Part shown: in pieces, positions 24,210-44,142 of the stretch
Layout of the letters: every line of letters begins with the position of its first letter
Position numbering within the stretch: the first letter of the stretch is position 1
Assembly: GCA_013368445.1 (NCBI GenBank)
Contig: JAACJO010000001.1
Location: forward strand, 1,054,001 to 1,118,000
Source of the DNA: Leucocoprinus leucothites
Taxonomy: Eukaryota; Basidiomycota; Agaricomycetes; Agaricales; Agaricaceae
DNA: 64,000 nucleotides
Reading direction: 5' to 3'
Position numbers and translations under genes: made by a program
Notes under the pieces: model-generated
Databases searched by the model: none
Told to the model about the DNA's origin: nothing
Seen by the model: the letters and a program-made list of their open reading frames with translations, nothing else

Positions 24210-27173
24210 ATGGCCAAAGGATCTCAGCTCTCTCAACTCAAGTCAGCACTATCACAGGCAGGAGTTACCAAAAATTCCTCCGGAGATAAGAAACGTAAGA
24301 GGTCTGCTGTACCTCTTGAGAGGGAGAAGGAAAAACGGGCGGCACGCCTCGAGGAAATTCACCGACGACTGAATCCCTTTGATGTCAAGGTCACAAAAAC
24401 CAAGCACGATGTTGGTGGACGAAAAATTAAAGGAATAATCGGGAAGCCAGCACATAGTAAGCAGGCTGGTATAGAACGGGTGTGTTGATATTATGTCCAG
24501 GATATCAGCTATGGCCTCACCGTCCGTTCTTCTAGCGCAAGAAAACCCTCCTCAAAGAATGGGAGGAGCGGAATCGTTCAGGTGGAATAGTCGATCGAAG
24601 ATTTGGCGAGAATGACCCTACAATGAGTTTGGAGGAACGTATGCTTGAACGTTTCACACGAGAGCGACAAAGAACGTCCAAAGGGGTTGCCTTCAATCTA
24701 GAAGATGAGGACGAGCTCACCCACTATGGACAGAGCCTGTCAAAACTGGACGATTTTGACAATGTTGGCTTGGGTCTCGAGAGCGATGACGAGGCTGGTT
24801 AGTTCAGACAACCTTCGAAATATCTTTTCTGACGAGCCATGTGCAGGTCAACTCGATAAACAAGTAGTATCACAAACGCACTTTGGTGGCTTTGATGAGG
24901 AAGAAGAAAAAGGATCAGACGATGAAAATGACGAGGTATAGTTCTCGCCATTCATACCGCTTACTGTACTTGACTTGTCGTTCAGCCAGCGAGAAAGAAG
25001 TCGAAGGCAGAAGTCATGGCAGAAGTTATTGCGAAGAGTAAGGAACATAAAGTGAGATAATGTTTGTCGATTGATTGACCATTATTCATGCATTTGTAGA
25101 TCCTTCGTCAAATAGAGAAGGAACAAGAGGAGAACATCCGACATGAACTTGACAATGATTTTGCCGCGCTCCGTGACCTTTTATACGCTCCGGATCCCTC
25201 GCTCAAGGCTACTGACACCACACCTCTTGACAAGCTTAGGAGACTAGACGATAAACCCTCTGACGCCACAATACTGCCTCCAGGAGCTCAGGATGCAGGC
25301 TATGATCACCATGTTCGCGAGCTCGCGTTTGATAAACGATCCAAACCCAAAGATAGAACAAAGACGGAGGAGGAATTGGCTTTGGAGGAGAAAGAAGCAT
25401 TAGAGAAGGCAGAAAAACAGCGTCGAAAGCGGATGCTAGGTCTTGAAGATAGCGAGAATGAAGACGAGGGGAAGACTAGAAGAAAAAGAAAACGGGGCGG
25501 AGATGACCTTGAAGACGACTTCTTTGATGACGAGGGTCATGACTGGGCTGGGTTAGGTGCAGGTCTCGAAGCAGGGATGGGAGCAGATGCTGAGGAAGAT
25601 GAGGTTGAGGAGGACAAAAGCGATGATGAAGGCGAGGAAAGTAGTGCAGGGGAAGAGGATGAAGAAGATTATGAAACATCAGAAGGTGGATCAGAGGACG
25701 AGGATGGGGAGCAGGAGGATTTGACAGCCGTAGTAGCGAACGGGAAGGGAAAGGCTTCATCCTCGACTTATCAGGAGCTTCCTTTCACCTTCCCTGCACC
25801 GGGAAGTCATGAGGAATTCTTGGAGATCATCGAAAACGTCAAGGATGGTGACGTACCATTGGTTATCCAACGGATTAGAGCCCTCTATCACACAAGCCTT
25901 GCTCCTGAAAATAAGCTCAGACTCCAGGCGAGCGTGATTCTATTGCATCCTAGTACTTGGCTGATATCTTTTGTAGACATTGGCCAATGTTCTGATAGAT
26001 CACATCCTCTATGTGACTGCACCGCCGGAGCCTCGGTTCTCCCTCGTCTCATCTCTCCTCCCCCACCTCCTCGCAGTTGTAAAAGCATATCCCATCTCCG
26101 TTGCCCAATCCTTTAACGAGAAACTTAGTTTAATGCATAAAAATCTCAAACGAGGTCTCTCTCGGGGAGCCACTGTACTCGAAGCTAGGACCTGGCCCGG
26201 TCCTTCAGAGCTCAGTCTTCTGAGGGTCATCGGAATCATTTGGCCAACAAGTGATCTGAACCACGCTGTCATCTCGCCGGCCAGGGTACTCATGGGGGCT
26301 TACTTGGGACTTTGCCGCATACGCTCCCTTCGTGACCTTGCAAGCGGCTTGTTTTTGTGCACCCTCTTTCTACAGTATGAATCACTGTCAAAGAGGTTTG
26401 TGCCGGAAGTCGTCAACTTCCTCTTGAACGCGTTTTTGCACCTTTCACCGACAAAATTCAAAGAGATCGCGTCGCTTCCTGGTTCTTTCCCTGCACCAGA
26501 TTTTCTCTCGGAATCGTCTCGACAGCTGCGGCTTCAAATCAAGAAATCGACACTGAAGCCAAGCAAAACCAGTCTTCGGGACCTACTCATGCTCGAAGAA
26601 CCAAGGGAGCAGGCCAAGGTCGATTTACTAGCCTTAACCTTGGACTTGCTTGGAAGGTTCGCGGATGTATATAAAGGATTGAACGGATTTGTGGAGTTGT
26701 ATGAACCCGTTCTAGGAATCCTGCAAGGTGGAGAAACCAGAAACTGGTGTGAGGAACTCAAGTCCCGATACGCTAAAGTTGTGGACATGGTAACACGTCT
26801 GCTTCACTTCGGGCAGCAGGCCCATCAACCGCTTACCCTCCAAGCACATAAGCCCATCCCTATCCCATCATACATTCCTAAATTCGACAATACAACCTCT
26901 AACTATCTGCGCAAGAAGGACCCTGATCACGAGAAGAACGAGGCAGCTAAGTTGCGATATCAGCTTAAACAAGAGAAGAAGGGCGCGATCAGGGAACTTC
27001 GGAAGGATGCAAGATTTCTTGCTTCAGTGGAACAAAAGAGGCAGATGGAGAAGGATAGAGACTATAACGAGAGATTGAGGAAGGCATTCACTTCAATAGA
27101 AAGTGAGCGAGCAGAGCAGAAGGCTATGGAGAGGGAGAAGGCTAGAGAGAAGAGAAGGTCTGGTAGAAAGTAA
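24210..27173 (+). CDS. NOP14: Nucleolar SSU processome protein Nop14
   Basis: Six exons: 24210-24479, 24536-24797, 24847-24935, 24986-25051, 25100-25927 and 25977-27173, giving 903 residues, close to yeast and human Nop14 (about 810-860). The N-terminus carries NPFDVKVTKTKHDVGGRKIK and ERFTRERQR, both family hallmarks. The middle has LRRLDDKPSDATILPPGAQDAG-type and YDHHVRELAFDKRSKPKDRT-type segments, then a very acidic stretch (about residues 390-435). The C-terminal part is helical and ends in a basic coiled region rich in EKKGAIRELRKDARFLA. Nop14 is needed for 18S rRNA maturation and 40S assembly in the nucleolus. The last intron appears to use a GC donor (CAG|GCGAGC); a GT six bases downstream would also stay in frame and add two residues. 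ATR follows on the same strand 223 bases after the stop. Confidence 0.93.
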
Positions 27174-27396
27174 TGTTGAATTGAAAAGCACTTTAGCGTA
27201 TTGTTTATTTTCTATACGAGCTCAGAATTTAGAAACTCTGGCACACCCTGGGGCTTGGAGCAAGAGAGAATGCCCTGTAGACGGGCACGTGACAGCCGCG
27301 ATCATGTAAATTACGCTTGTACAGTAACACGACGCGTGACTTTGTGCCAGTGTGCCTCAGAAATTGCTGCCTACTCTGCCAGCCCATGGGTTTGGG

Positions 27397-35943
<8,547 letters not shown>

Positions 35944-36038
35944 TATTCGTGTCACCCAGCACACTTTTAGAATATCGATAATCTTGTTCCGTATAATCAT
36001 AATGGATAATGTACAGCTCATATCAGGGATTTAGGCAT
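35944..36038. terminator. Convergent 3' ends of ATR and YAF9
   Basis: Ninety-five bases separate the two convergent stop codons, so the 3' untranslated regions probably overlap as natural antisense transcripts. The overlap is inferred from spacing. Confidence 0.4.
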
Positions 36039-36964
36039 CTACAATTGATTTGCCACCAAGTTTTTGAGCCTCTCATACTCCTTCTCCTTCTCGATTAAGG
36101 TATTTCGCCATTTGTCCGTCTCTGCAATTACAGCCTTCCTGGCTTCTTCAAGTCGTTCTTGCTCTTCCTTTTCCATGAGCTGGGTAAACTCTGGTACACC
36201 ACCTCTTGAGGCTTCAAGCGAAGCCGGGTGCGCCAGGTGGAAAGGAACAGGTCTGCGCTTCATTTTTGGCAATGGAGTAGGTGGATGAGCGGTCAGAATG
36301 TTGAGAAAGTTCTGGAAAGGGTCATTGAAGACGACTTCGTCATATTGCCAAGAGTGCACGGGCCCATGTTTGATCGCGACTTCAAGAGGTGGTATTTCCG
36401 GCTCACCAGCCGCTGCCCACGGATGCAATTTGAGGTGGTGATATAGAGTCATCGCTTTCTCACCAGATTCTGGAACAAAGGTTATGCGTATCTGGATCTC
36501 GAATTCGCCCCATCTATAAAAGTAAAATAGGTTAACTGGATTTGTTGAAGGAAGACAATCGCGTACCCGGTCTCTGAGATTTCAAAAGGCGGCTTATCCA
36601 CGTCTACAAGAATCATGTCAGCATTGATGCTACAGAATCACAAATAGAGGAGGCTGACTGCGCGAGGGATTTGCATATGTATCGTGCAACTTGAATGTGA
36701 CGCGCTTGATAAAATGGGAGATATCATCCGCACCGCCTACGATATCAGAGTTTGGGGCGGACGCTGCAGAGCGGACTGCTACAGTCCATCTGTGTGTATG
36801 GTCTGCATGAGAGAGAGTTTGGCGCTCTTTCTCTGTCAAAGCGGTTGCGGTGTTCCCGTATATTATTGGGCGGAATATACTCAAGCCCTATGCTGTTCTG
36901 AGAAATTCTGCTGAATGTTTGGGAAAGACGAGCGTACTCTGACGCGGACGCGGTCGTTGGACAT
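36039..36964 (-). CDS. YAF9: YEATS-domain protein Yaf9/GAS41
   Basis: Four exons: 36964-36938, 36887-36659, 36603-36567 and 36513-36039, giving 255 residues. The start MSNDRVRVRG joins to [70 protein letters not shown] and MTLYHHLKLHPW. This is a complete YEATS domain with the aromatic and Gly residues of the acyl-lysine reader fold, followed by a C-terminal coiled coil (about residues 200-255, EEQERLEEARKAV and EKEYERLKNLV). Yaf9 is a shared subunit of the SWR1 and NuA4 chromatin complexes and reads acetylated histone H3 in the nucleus. The gene is divergent from COX7 and convergent with ATR. Confidence 0.95.
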
Positions 36965-37089
36965 CGTGTGCTCGGTTGAAAGGGTCTCGGCCGGACTTTC
37001 GGAAGCTCAAACTCCGCAACCTCCCGGAAATCAACGTCCTCACTGTTTGTCCTTTCCTCCTCACCACCTGCATCCACTCACAAGTAATA
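36965..37089. promoter_or_regulatory. Shared YAF9/COX7 promoter interval
   Basis: The 125 bases between the divergent start codons must contain both core promoters and leaders. Shared control is inferred from geometry; no specific binding site was recognised. Confidence 0.6.
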
Positions 37090-37524
37090 ATGGGCGTTCT
37101 AACTCCTCTCTACGAGAGTACGTTTGTTATTGTCGCTCAATACCATAACCTGACCTTTTCGACGCGGTTTAGAGCCTAACCACGTCCTGGAGAAGCAACG
37201 CTTTTACCAGGTCTGCTCTTTTTTCTTTCTCTCAGCGTCTGGAGCAGTACTTAGTAGTTTCATATAGAACAACCCCAACGCTCTGTATTTCCGCGGTCCT
37301 AGGCAGAGACTGTACATTGGTGCGTGTCGAGTACCCACTTACAGGTTCCTTCTCAAGGCATCCGACTTACCCGGCATCCACAGGTACCTACAGCATACTT
37401 TTCGCTGGTGGCATGCTTGCTACTCTCTTCGGCGTTACTTCACTTGTCAAGGTGTGTATTCTTCTCTGCTTCTGTTGTTTTGGTGTCATAACCCATACAT
37501 TCGCAGGGCAAATCTTCAGAGTGA
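37090..37524 (+). CDS. COX7: Cytochrome c oxidase subunit 7/7a-like
   Basis: A 67-residue protein spread over five exons: 37090-37117, 37173-37210, 37268-37319, 37384-37451 and 37507-37524. Read through the introns it starts MGVLTPLYEKPNHVLEKQRF, continues NNPNALYFRGPRQRLYIG, has one membrane helix (TYSILFAGGMLATLFGVTS) and ends LVKGKSSE. The short matrix-side N-terminus, the NALYFRGPRxRLY block before a single helix and the total length match fungal COX7a-family subunits of respiratory complex IV in the mitochondrial inner membrane. All donors are GT and all acceptors are pyrimidine-AG. The exons are too short to stand out individually, so this gene is easily missed. It is divergent from YAF9. 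Confidence 0.85.
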
Positions 37525-38265
37525 AGCAATCACCCAATCCTTAGATTTCTTATTACGGGACATGCATAATTATTGCGCATCGGCCTTCCTTTTCCTTTGC
37601 AATAAATCCATTTTCAACACAATGCCGTTTGTGAACTGTTTTGTCCGAGCTAGTCGTTATTTACCCATCTATAATCGTCCACTGATCTGCTGACCTGGAT
37701 TTGTTCGGGCAATTATCTGAACTTGCTTCCAGAAGACGGCGTTTCGCGGCAGAGGGCAAGTGACTAGTGTCAAGAAGCCTATAAATCGAAAAATATCGCT
37801 TTTTTCTCATTACAGGCGCCCGCTCGCCATGCTCTTGTCAGGGTCCTGTAGCCTCGTTTCCAGATTCATAGTGTCGCTTCTGGCATGAACACCGTGCTTG
37901 AAACAACTCCGGTTCCAGTATTGCGTACAGTTTGTACCGGATCCGGGGTTCATTGATGGGTAGTCTTCTCCGACTCATTCCATGAGGTGTGAGTGAATAA
38001 AAATGGAACACGCAGCATTGCTTCATTGAACACGCGGTCCCATGCCGGGAAGAATACTACATGTCTTAGTGATAGTAGAACGCTGCTATGCTGAACCTTG
38101 GGGAGACTGATGATCAAGATTCTTTGATTATTTGCTCATTCCGTTCACTCGGACAACATACCGCATTCGGTTGAGAGACGCTCAGTTGACAGATCCCCCC
38201 ATGATGCAGTTTCCCTTAGTTATATCTGTGTTCTGGCGCTCAGCCTCTCTCTCTCCAGGACCACG
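37525..38265. other. Intergenic interval after COX7
   Basis: The 741 bases between the COX7 stop and the start of the next plus-strand gene show no supportable coding sequence. They should hold the COX7 3' untranslated region and the downstream gene's promoter and leader. Pyrimidine-rich stretches near 38230 may mark the leader. Confidence 0.5.
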
Positions 38266-40326
38266 ATGACCACAAACCTCATGGCGTTCGTCAACGGGAA
38301 TAAACAGCCTAGGGTGCAAAACCAAACAATCCCCGAAGAAGACGAGTGCCCTGGATATGATGTAGCTGTGAGCAGAAGGTGAGCACTCGGCAGACATCCC
38401 CCGACCCATCCCCTCTTCTCCCACTCAGAACTTCTCGGGCGCTTCTGTCCTTCGCATTTGCAACATAACCTGTGCAACTGTTCTATCCTTCTTTTCCCCT
38501 CCCGCGCATCATGAACGCTGTGCTCAACTATCATATCCATTGTTCCAATCTTACACAGTAATTCTAATGTCACAAATACCGGCGTGAGTGTTTTGACCGG
38601 GACATCGAGTGTTCACTGGTCAGATGCTCATGATCCAATAGCGCCTTTAAAGTGAGTGCATATCTCTCTCACGACCATCTCACACCATGTCATCCCGTCC
38701 CCTGCCCCTCGTTGAGATGGTCTCAAGATCAGCGAGTCTTAATTCCGCTCTTTTACACCCCCGCAGCACCTCGAGACAAACGTCATTGAAATCCGATGCA
38801 AACTTCAAGCGTTATGTCTACACATACAACATGCTTGCTGCACAAACTCCGATGCAATTCTACATTTCGTTCGTTCTATTTGCTCATCAGGCGCTGGATC
38901 GAGCCTCACGCTGGAGACTAGGGTGGAACCATTCGATGGGAAGCCAGTGGCTGGAAAATACCAGTTTCGACTTTCTATGAGAGTCAATGGGATCGAACGT
39001 CCCATAGGCGAGACGATCACCCGCACTATGTCTGTTGACCCTCGCAGGCTTGAATTCGCCGTTTTGTTCGTATCATCTCTACCTGACATGTTGACAAGCG
39101 CTCATTTGGCTGCTCGTTATCCATTATTAGCGTGTTTCCGGGGAAGAATGCCAAACAGGTTTTGCCCCTCAACAGCCTTTGGTCGCTTCGAGTGTGGCTG
39201 AGAGTTGAAGGAGTTGACCATCAGCTATTCAGAGTGGACGAGCTGTTGGTCGGGAAGGATTTGGACTTTAATGCTATTGGTGATGCTTCGTTCGCAAGGC
39301 AAGCAGCAGCAGCATCGGATCACCAGGTTTACCAGGGTTATGTGGGTAAGGCGATCATCACGTTCACTGTCAGGTACGCCCCCTGCTGGTTTGATGCATT
39401 GGCAGTGAAGTCCAGTTCTTAACTAACATATTCCTCACAGATGGCAAAGGATCAGGGATCAACTGTATAAATATTCGGTGGAATACGATGGCGGAGGTGT
39501 CGGAGATGCACTGTTCACTGATTTTCGCATGAGGGTCGACAATGATCCTCGAGCGGTCACCTTTTTAATATAGTGAGTATTCAAGAGCCTTGCCTACCCA
39601 TCATCATCATCATCATCATTATCATTATCACCATCATCATCATCGATTTCGTTTCACGGACCGTTTCATCACGAAATATATATACCCATATTTGCACTGT
39701 GTACTAAAACTTGTTCTATTTTCAGCACGATACCAGTTCAGTCAAATCCACCCGGCGCAACGCACCGACTACGAGTTTGGCTAAGATCATTGGTCCCTTT
39801 GACCACAGATCCAGCGATATCACAGCCCCTTCCTTTTAACGACTCGTTCATCTATCAACGAGTATACAAGACGGACGAATTTAAAATTGGAGGACGGCTC
39901 GAGTTCAATACACTTGGGAACAAATTGGTAATGGCGTTTCCCCACTGTGGTGGGCCCGAAACCATCAATATGACTCGGTCACCTGTCAAGCCACAGGAGA
40001 AGGAAAAGGAGAAAGAGAGAGAAAGAGAGAAAGAACACGAACGTGATAGGGGAAGAGAGAAGGCCGCGCTGTCTTCCGCATCACACGCTAGCCATACATA
40101 CAACCACCAAGCCCATGCAGGCTTACCGCCCGGTGCTCAATATCCTGCGCACATGCTACGCACCCATACGAATCCGACATCGGCACAATATCACCCTCAA
40201 TTACCGAGTCTATATCCAAATGCACACTCAAACCCCCTACAGCCAGTTAGGCCGCCGGATCCACGGGAGCGGGCCCGACCACCACCTCAGGTCCAAAGAT
40301 CTCGAGGAAGAGTTGAAATTCTTTGA
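38266..40326 (+). CDS. Unrecognised protein with a long conserved-looking core
   Basis: Seven exons close in frame to 466 residues: 38266-38378, 38559-38651, 38767-38810, 38891-39065, 39131-39373, 39441-39572 and 39726-40326. I do not recognise the family. The N-terminus is polar and Asn/Ser/Thr-rich. Residues about 80-340 look like a folded beta-rich core, with LTLETRVEPFDGKPVAGKYQ, NSLWSLRVWLRVEGVDHQLF, YVGKAIITFTVRW and later THRLRVWLRSLVPL. The two WSLRVWLR/HRLRVWLR motifs suggest an internal duplication. After about residue 355 comes a highly charged EKEKERERE segment, then a Pro/His/Gln-rich disordered tail. No signal peptide or membrane helix is evident. Intron 6 carries a CAT repeat. 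The start was chosen because it is the first ATG in the frame that the splice chain reaches; an earlier start is possible. Confidence 0.7.
39598..39646 (+). repeat. CAT/ATC trinucleotide repeat in an intron
   Basis: An imperfect CAT microsatellite lies inside the sixth intron of the unrecognised gene. In one frame it would encode a His run, but it is removed by splicing in the model. Confidence 0.8.
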
Positions 40327-40664
40327 CCCTGGCATTACTTGGTTTTGTTATTCTTTTTGTTCTGTTGGGTGTTATGTCTGTTTATGATCTTTGATGATTG
40401 CATCTACTACTTGCTGTTCTCAACATGCCATTCCTCTTCATTGTTTTGATCTCTTTCCATGCTTTTATTTTTACATGTACCCACATATTTTCGAGTTCCG
40501 GGATAATCATTCTAGAGTATAAGCCACGTTTTTCCTAGTATATAGTACAGTTGTAACACCAGGTGGAGGCCCGGTTGTTCTCCATTTTCTGAGCTGGCTT
40601 CTTGGGCTCTAAGGGTTCAGAAACAGTGTATATTATATATTCCAAGTTCTTTTCCTTAAGGACA

Positions 40665-41634
40665 TTAAGCCGTAACTTTGGCCGCAAAAAAGTCGGTCCA
40701 CTCCTTCTCTCCCCAACTGCTTGAAACGTCGTTGGCAATCAGACCATCCCATAATGCCGTAGGGGAGACATGAATGCTGTTCTGACGAGCGAATTTTACT
40801 GATTTGCGTGAGTAAATCTATCAGACTGTGCCAGGTAAGAGCGCCCTACTATTGTACTTCAAATCATCAGTAACACCATTTCCTCCGTTTGCCGAGCCCT
40901 TAAGAGCCAAGAGGTCTCGAAACTTTTCAACTGCTTCGCGTGAGATAACTTGACCAGCAAGACTAGCGAGTTTATCGCGAATTTGCCGGGGTGTTAGATC
41001 GAGTGTCGCTTTGTCGAAATAATCGTCCTGGTTGTCGAAGAGCTTCGATCGGTTATGTGAGTCAGTGCCCCATTTGCATCTATACATTCAATGCTCATAA
41101 CAACAATAATAGCGCAACAAGGATTCTGAGCATGCCGAACGTCATGTTCAGCCGGCCATGTCATACAAGCCCCAAGGAACCTATCACGGGATACTAGGAA
41201 ATAGAAGTAACTCAACGTACCAAGCGGCTAAAGGTCCAGAATTTGTCGGGAGATGCCTTGAGAACCGCGAGACCGGCTTCGTGTGTCAGCGTGGATGCAG
41301 CATGCCAAGGTTGAACCTGAAGACGGAAGATGACTTTGACTTTCCCCTCGTATTTGCCACCACCAGATATGAGCGGTGCGATAAAGTTGTCAATCGCTCG
41401 TGAAAATTTTGCACTGATGTGTAGAGGGTTACTTCATGAGGAATGGTCGATTTAATGTGGCGATGGTGGGCGCCCACCTGAAAGGGCAAACATAGTCCAC
41501 TAGGGTCCCAAGTGGGTAAGAACCTGGAGCAGGATGTCCGACGAGAGTGAAGGCTTACGGAAGACCTCAAGCGTGTGGGGTGCGTTTTGGTTGCCGGCGA
41601 TGATGAGCGGTTGCAGGGACGGTTGAAGAGCCAT
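40665..41634 (-). CDS. DsbA-like thioredoxin-fold protein
   Basis: Five exons: 41634-41559, 41499-41478, 41413-41221, 41042-40850 and 40798-40665, giving 205 residues. After MALQPSLQPLIIAGNQNAPH comes TLEVFLDYVCPFSAKFSRAI, where YVCPFS occupies the position of the DsbA/thioredoxin active site. It retains one Cys and replaces the second, so a disulfide oxidoreductase reaction of the classic CxxC type is unlikely. Further blocks are KVIFRLQVQPWHA, FDNQDDYFDKATLDLTPRQI and a closing FARQNSIHVSPTALWDGLI with a cis-Pro-like VSPT, as expected in the fold. The ending WTDFFAAKVTA closes the domain. Substrate and location are unknown; no signal peptide is seen. Intron 3 (178 bases) ends in AAG and is the least certain junction. 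The gene is divergent from the PCI gene by 282 bases. Confidence 0.8.
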
Positions 41635-41916
41635 TTTGATTGCGATATGTTCTCGGTTCAATGTTGGCTCAATGTTCTGGGTTACCTGCCCCTGAGCACC
41701 TCTTATCTACAGCATTTTATCACGCCACCAAATTGGACGATGACGTAGCCAATAATCTTTGTTGAAGCACGTGCTGAGGCTTTTGCAAAGCACGCACAAG
41801 CAGCCGACCCGGTGCCCGGAAAAGGAAATTAGTCGGTCCCTTAAGTAAACACTGACCGACTTGGTTCACGCCTCCTCATCTTTGTCTCACTTGGTAGACG
41901 GTTCAATTCTAACAAA
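41635..41916. promoter_or_regulatory. Divergent promoter with CCAAT boxes
   Basis: The 282-base interval between the divergent DsbA-like and PCI genes has a CCAAT on the plus strand (41749-41753), a CCAAT on the minus strand (41732-41736) and a TGACGT half-site between them. CCAAT boxes are bound by the Hap/NF-Y complex in fungi. Function is inferred. Confidence 0.45.
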
Positions 41917-43658
41917 ATGCCGATGGATTTCTCCACATATCTTGGCCAAATCAATGACGCGGTTATAGCGGAAAACGGGCCCAACCTCGCATTTCTCCTT
42001 CGACCAACCAGTCCGCAAGGCAAGGATCTTGTTAAGGAATTTCGCCATCCCACTGTGAGCAAGAAATTATACGTGCGCGGCAGCTGAGCATGAACTGAAT
42101 AGGGCACGGGCAGAAACAATCCATGCGTCTATTTGAGGGTGCTATCGCCAGCCCTTGGGATGAAATTGCTATATCTTATGTCTTAACCTGCGCTCATGTT
42201 GCGAGGAAGCGACCTGGAGAAGCATTCAAGGAGCAGACTCAACTCGTATTGTGTGTTTCTCTTATGAATGGAAGTTATGGATTTATCCTAATTATGTTAA
42301 ATGCTCAGATCGTTCTTTCGTTTCTTTACGGAAAATAGAGGCTGGACGTTGCCTGCGTTGTTTTCGATATTAAGGGATCTGAGGGATTTGGCTTTCGATG
42401 TGCGTTCCTTGATCATATACCAGCATTTGTCTTGCTGAATAAAGCGTAGGCAGATCTCCATGCAAAATACAATAACCAAAAGAGTGATGCCATGGAAGAG
42501 GCAGCTCGTATAATCGCAAAAGCCTTTAGCAACTGTATGGTTGACAGGTAATTAACCTAATATATATCACGCGGCTTGTCCTGATGTGTATCTGCCCTTG
42601 ACGTAGGATATCGCCACCTAGCGAATCAAGGAAGTGGGGCGTATATTATGTCGTTGGCCTAATTTTGAAGTGCTACTTTCGAGTAAGTCAGCGCTGTCAA
42701 GTGCCACACACACGGGGATCACAACTAAGCTGGGTTCGTCCCAAGGTGAAAAGAATCTCTTTAGCTAAAAACATTCTTCGCGCTCTTCAAGCAAATGATA
42801 TTCCACCGTTGTCAGCGTACCCCCGTTCCCATCAGGTGAGGGTTCTGCATTTCACTTGATGCTATCACGCGAACTTGATCGTGGACTAGGTTACATATCG
42901 ATATTACATCGGCATGCTAAGTTTTCTCAATGAAGATTTTGTCAAGGTAAGTCGCTGTCATGTTGTACTGTGAGATTACTGACTTCCTTCGCAATAGGCT
43001 GAAGAGGAACTAACCCTTGCATTTTACAATTGCCACATCGGAGCACACAGCAATCAAGAGTGAGATTTCTTTCCCCATTATTGTGGAGGCTCCCTGCTGA
43101 CAGGATTATTACAGACGAATCCTCGGTTATTTGATACCACTCCGTATCATCAAAGGATACCTGCCTTCAGACGAACTACTGAATCGCTTTCCCGTCCTGA
43201 AAGATCTCTATCTTCCTTTTATATCCTCTATCAAGACTGGTAATCTGTCTGCATACGACAGAGCCCTCGATAAGGCGGAGCAAAAACTACTGGAGCTTAA
43301 TCTATGGCTAACACTTGAAAAGGCAAGAGAGATTTGTATGCGCAGTCTCTTCCGGCGAGCGTACGCACTATTCTATCCACTTGCATTTAAGGATGTCTCA
43401 CGAACATGATCTAATACTAGGTGGATTGCCTCCGACAAGAGCACACGGATGCCTATTTCGATTTTCTACGTCTCCCTGAAAGTTTCTGGAATTGAGACGA
43501 CACAAGAGGAGACCGAGTGCTTCCTGGCCAATATGATTCATAGAGGTTATATTCGTGGTTATATCAGCCACGAGCGACAGATCGTTGTGTTGGCTCAGGC
43601 GAACGCATTCCCAAGAGTTGTAGAGCGGCCATCACCATTCGCCTCGATGACTTTGTAA
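41917..43658 (+). CDS. PCI-domain protein, PCID2/Thp1/Csn12 family
   Basis: Ten exons: 41917-42054, 42114-42250, 42309-42399, 42450-42547, 42607-42682, 42746-42835, 42890-42946, 42998-43059, 43115-43360 and 43421-43658, giving 410 residues. Family blocks are AMEEAARIIAKAFSNCMVDR, RKWGVYYVVGLILKCYFR, VKRISLAKNILRAL, VTYRYYIGMLSFLNEDFVKA, ILGYLIPLRIIKGYLPSDEL and, near the end, VECFLANMIHRGYIRGYI-type residues (ECFLANMIHRGYIRGYISHE) followed by ANAFPRV. These align with human PCID2 across the TPR-like and winged-helix PCI regions. Members act either in TREX-2 (Thp1 with Sac3 and Sem1, mRNA export) or as Csn12 bound to the COP9 signalosome. Both occur in fungi and I cannot separate them here. 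Intron 5 ends in AAG. Confidence 0.9.
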
Positions 43659-44142
43659 GGTACTTGATTTCTAGTGTCGTGATTGGCACCCTACCCATTC
43701 TGCCCCTTGATCGCGAGTGCTCTCTGTTTTGCTGTTTAAAGAGCGCGTGTTCGGGTTCATCGTTGAATACGCACGGACGTCTTCTCTCCGTTGCTGTATG
43801 TATGATACCAACTAAACAAATATTCAAACCGAACAAGATTTGCATTGTCCATTATGGCATAAATTGTTCCTCAAGTTTATCGCGTAGTTGCTGAATCCCC
43901 CCCTGTTGCTGTTTTCCACGAGCGGGAAATAACACGTTGGGTTGAAACCTGTCCCAGTAGTCGAGAACGCCTTCAAAAGGTTCCACTCTCACTTCGGGCT
44001 CTTCCTCATTCGGGTCCGTAGTTTATAGTTGTGGCTTGTCATTTAATTATCTGGGACTAGTAGTGGTCACGAAAGGCCATCATCTCGAATAAGTAGATTT
44101 AGAGAGCCAACCAAGAAATACATGGCATAGGGGGTGCCGAAT
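43659..44142. other. Convergent intergenic interval
   Basis: The 484 bases between the stops of the PCI gene and the FAH-family gene hold both 3' untranslated regions. Nothing else was recognised. Confidence 0.5.

Noticed and set aside
25476..25760. Antisense frame over the acidic part of NOP14
   Set aside because: The His/Leu/Pro-rich frame is the complement of the GA-rich acidic stretch.
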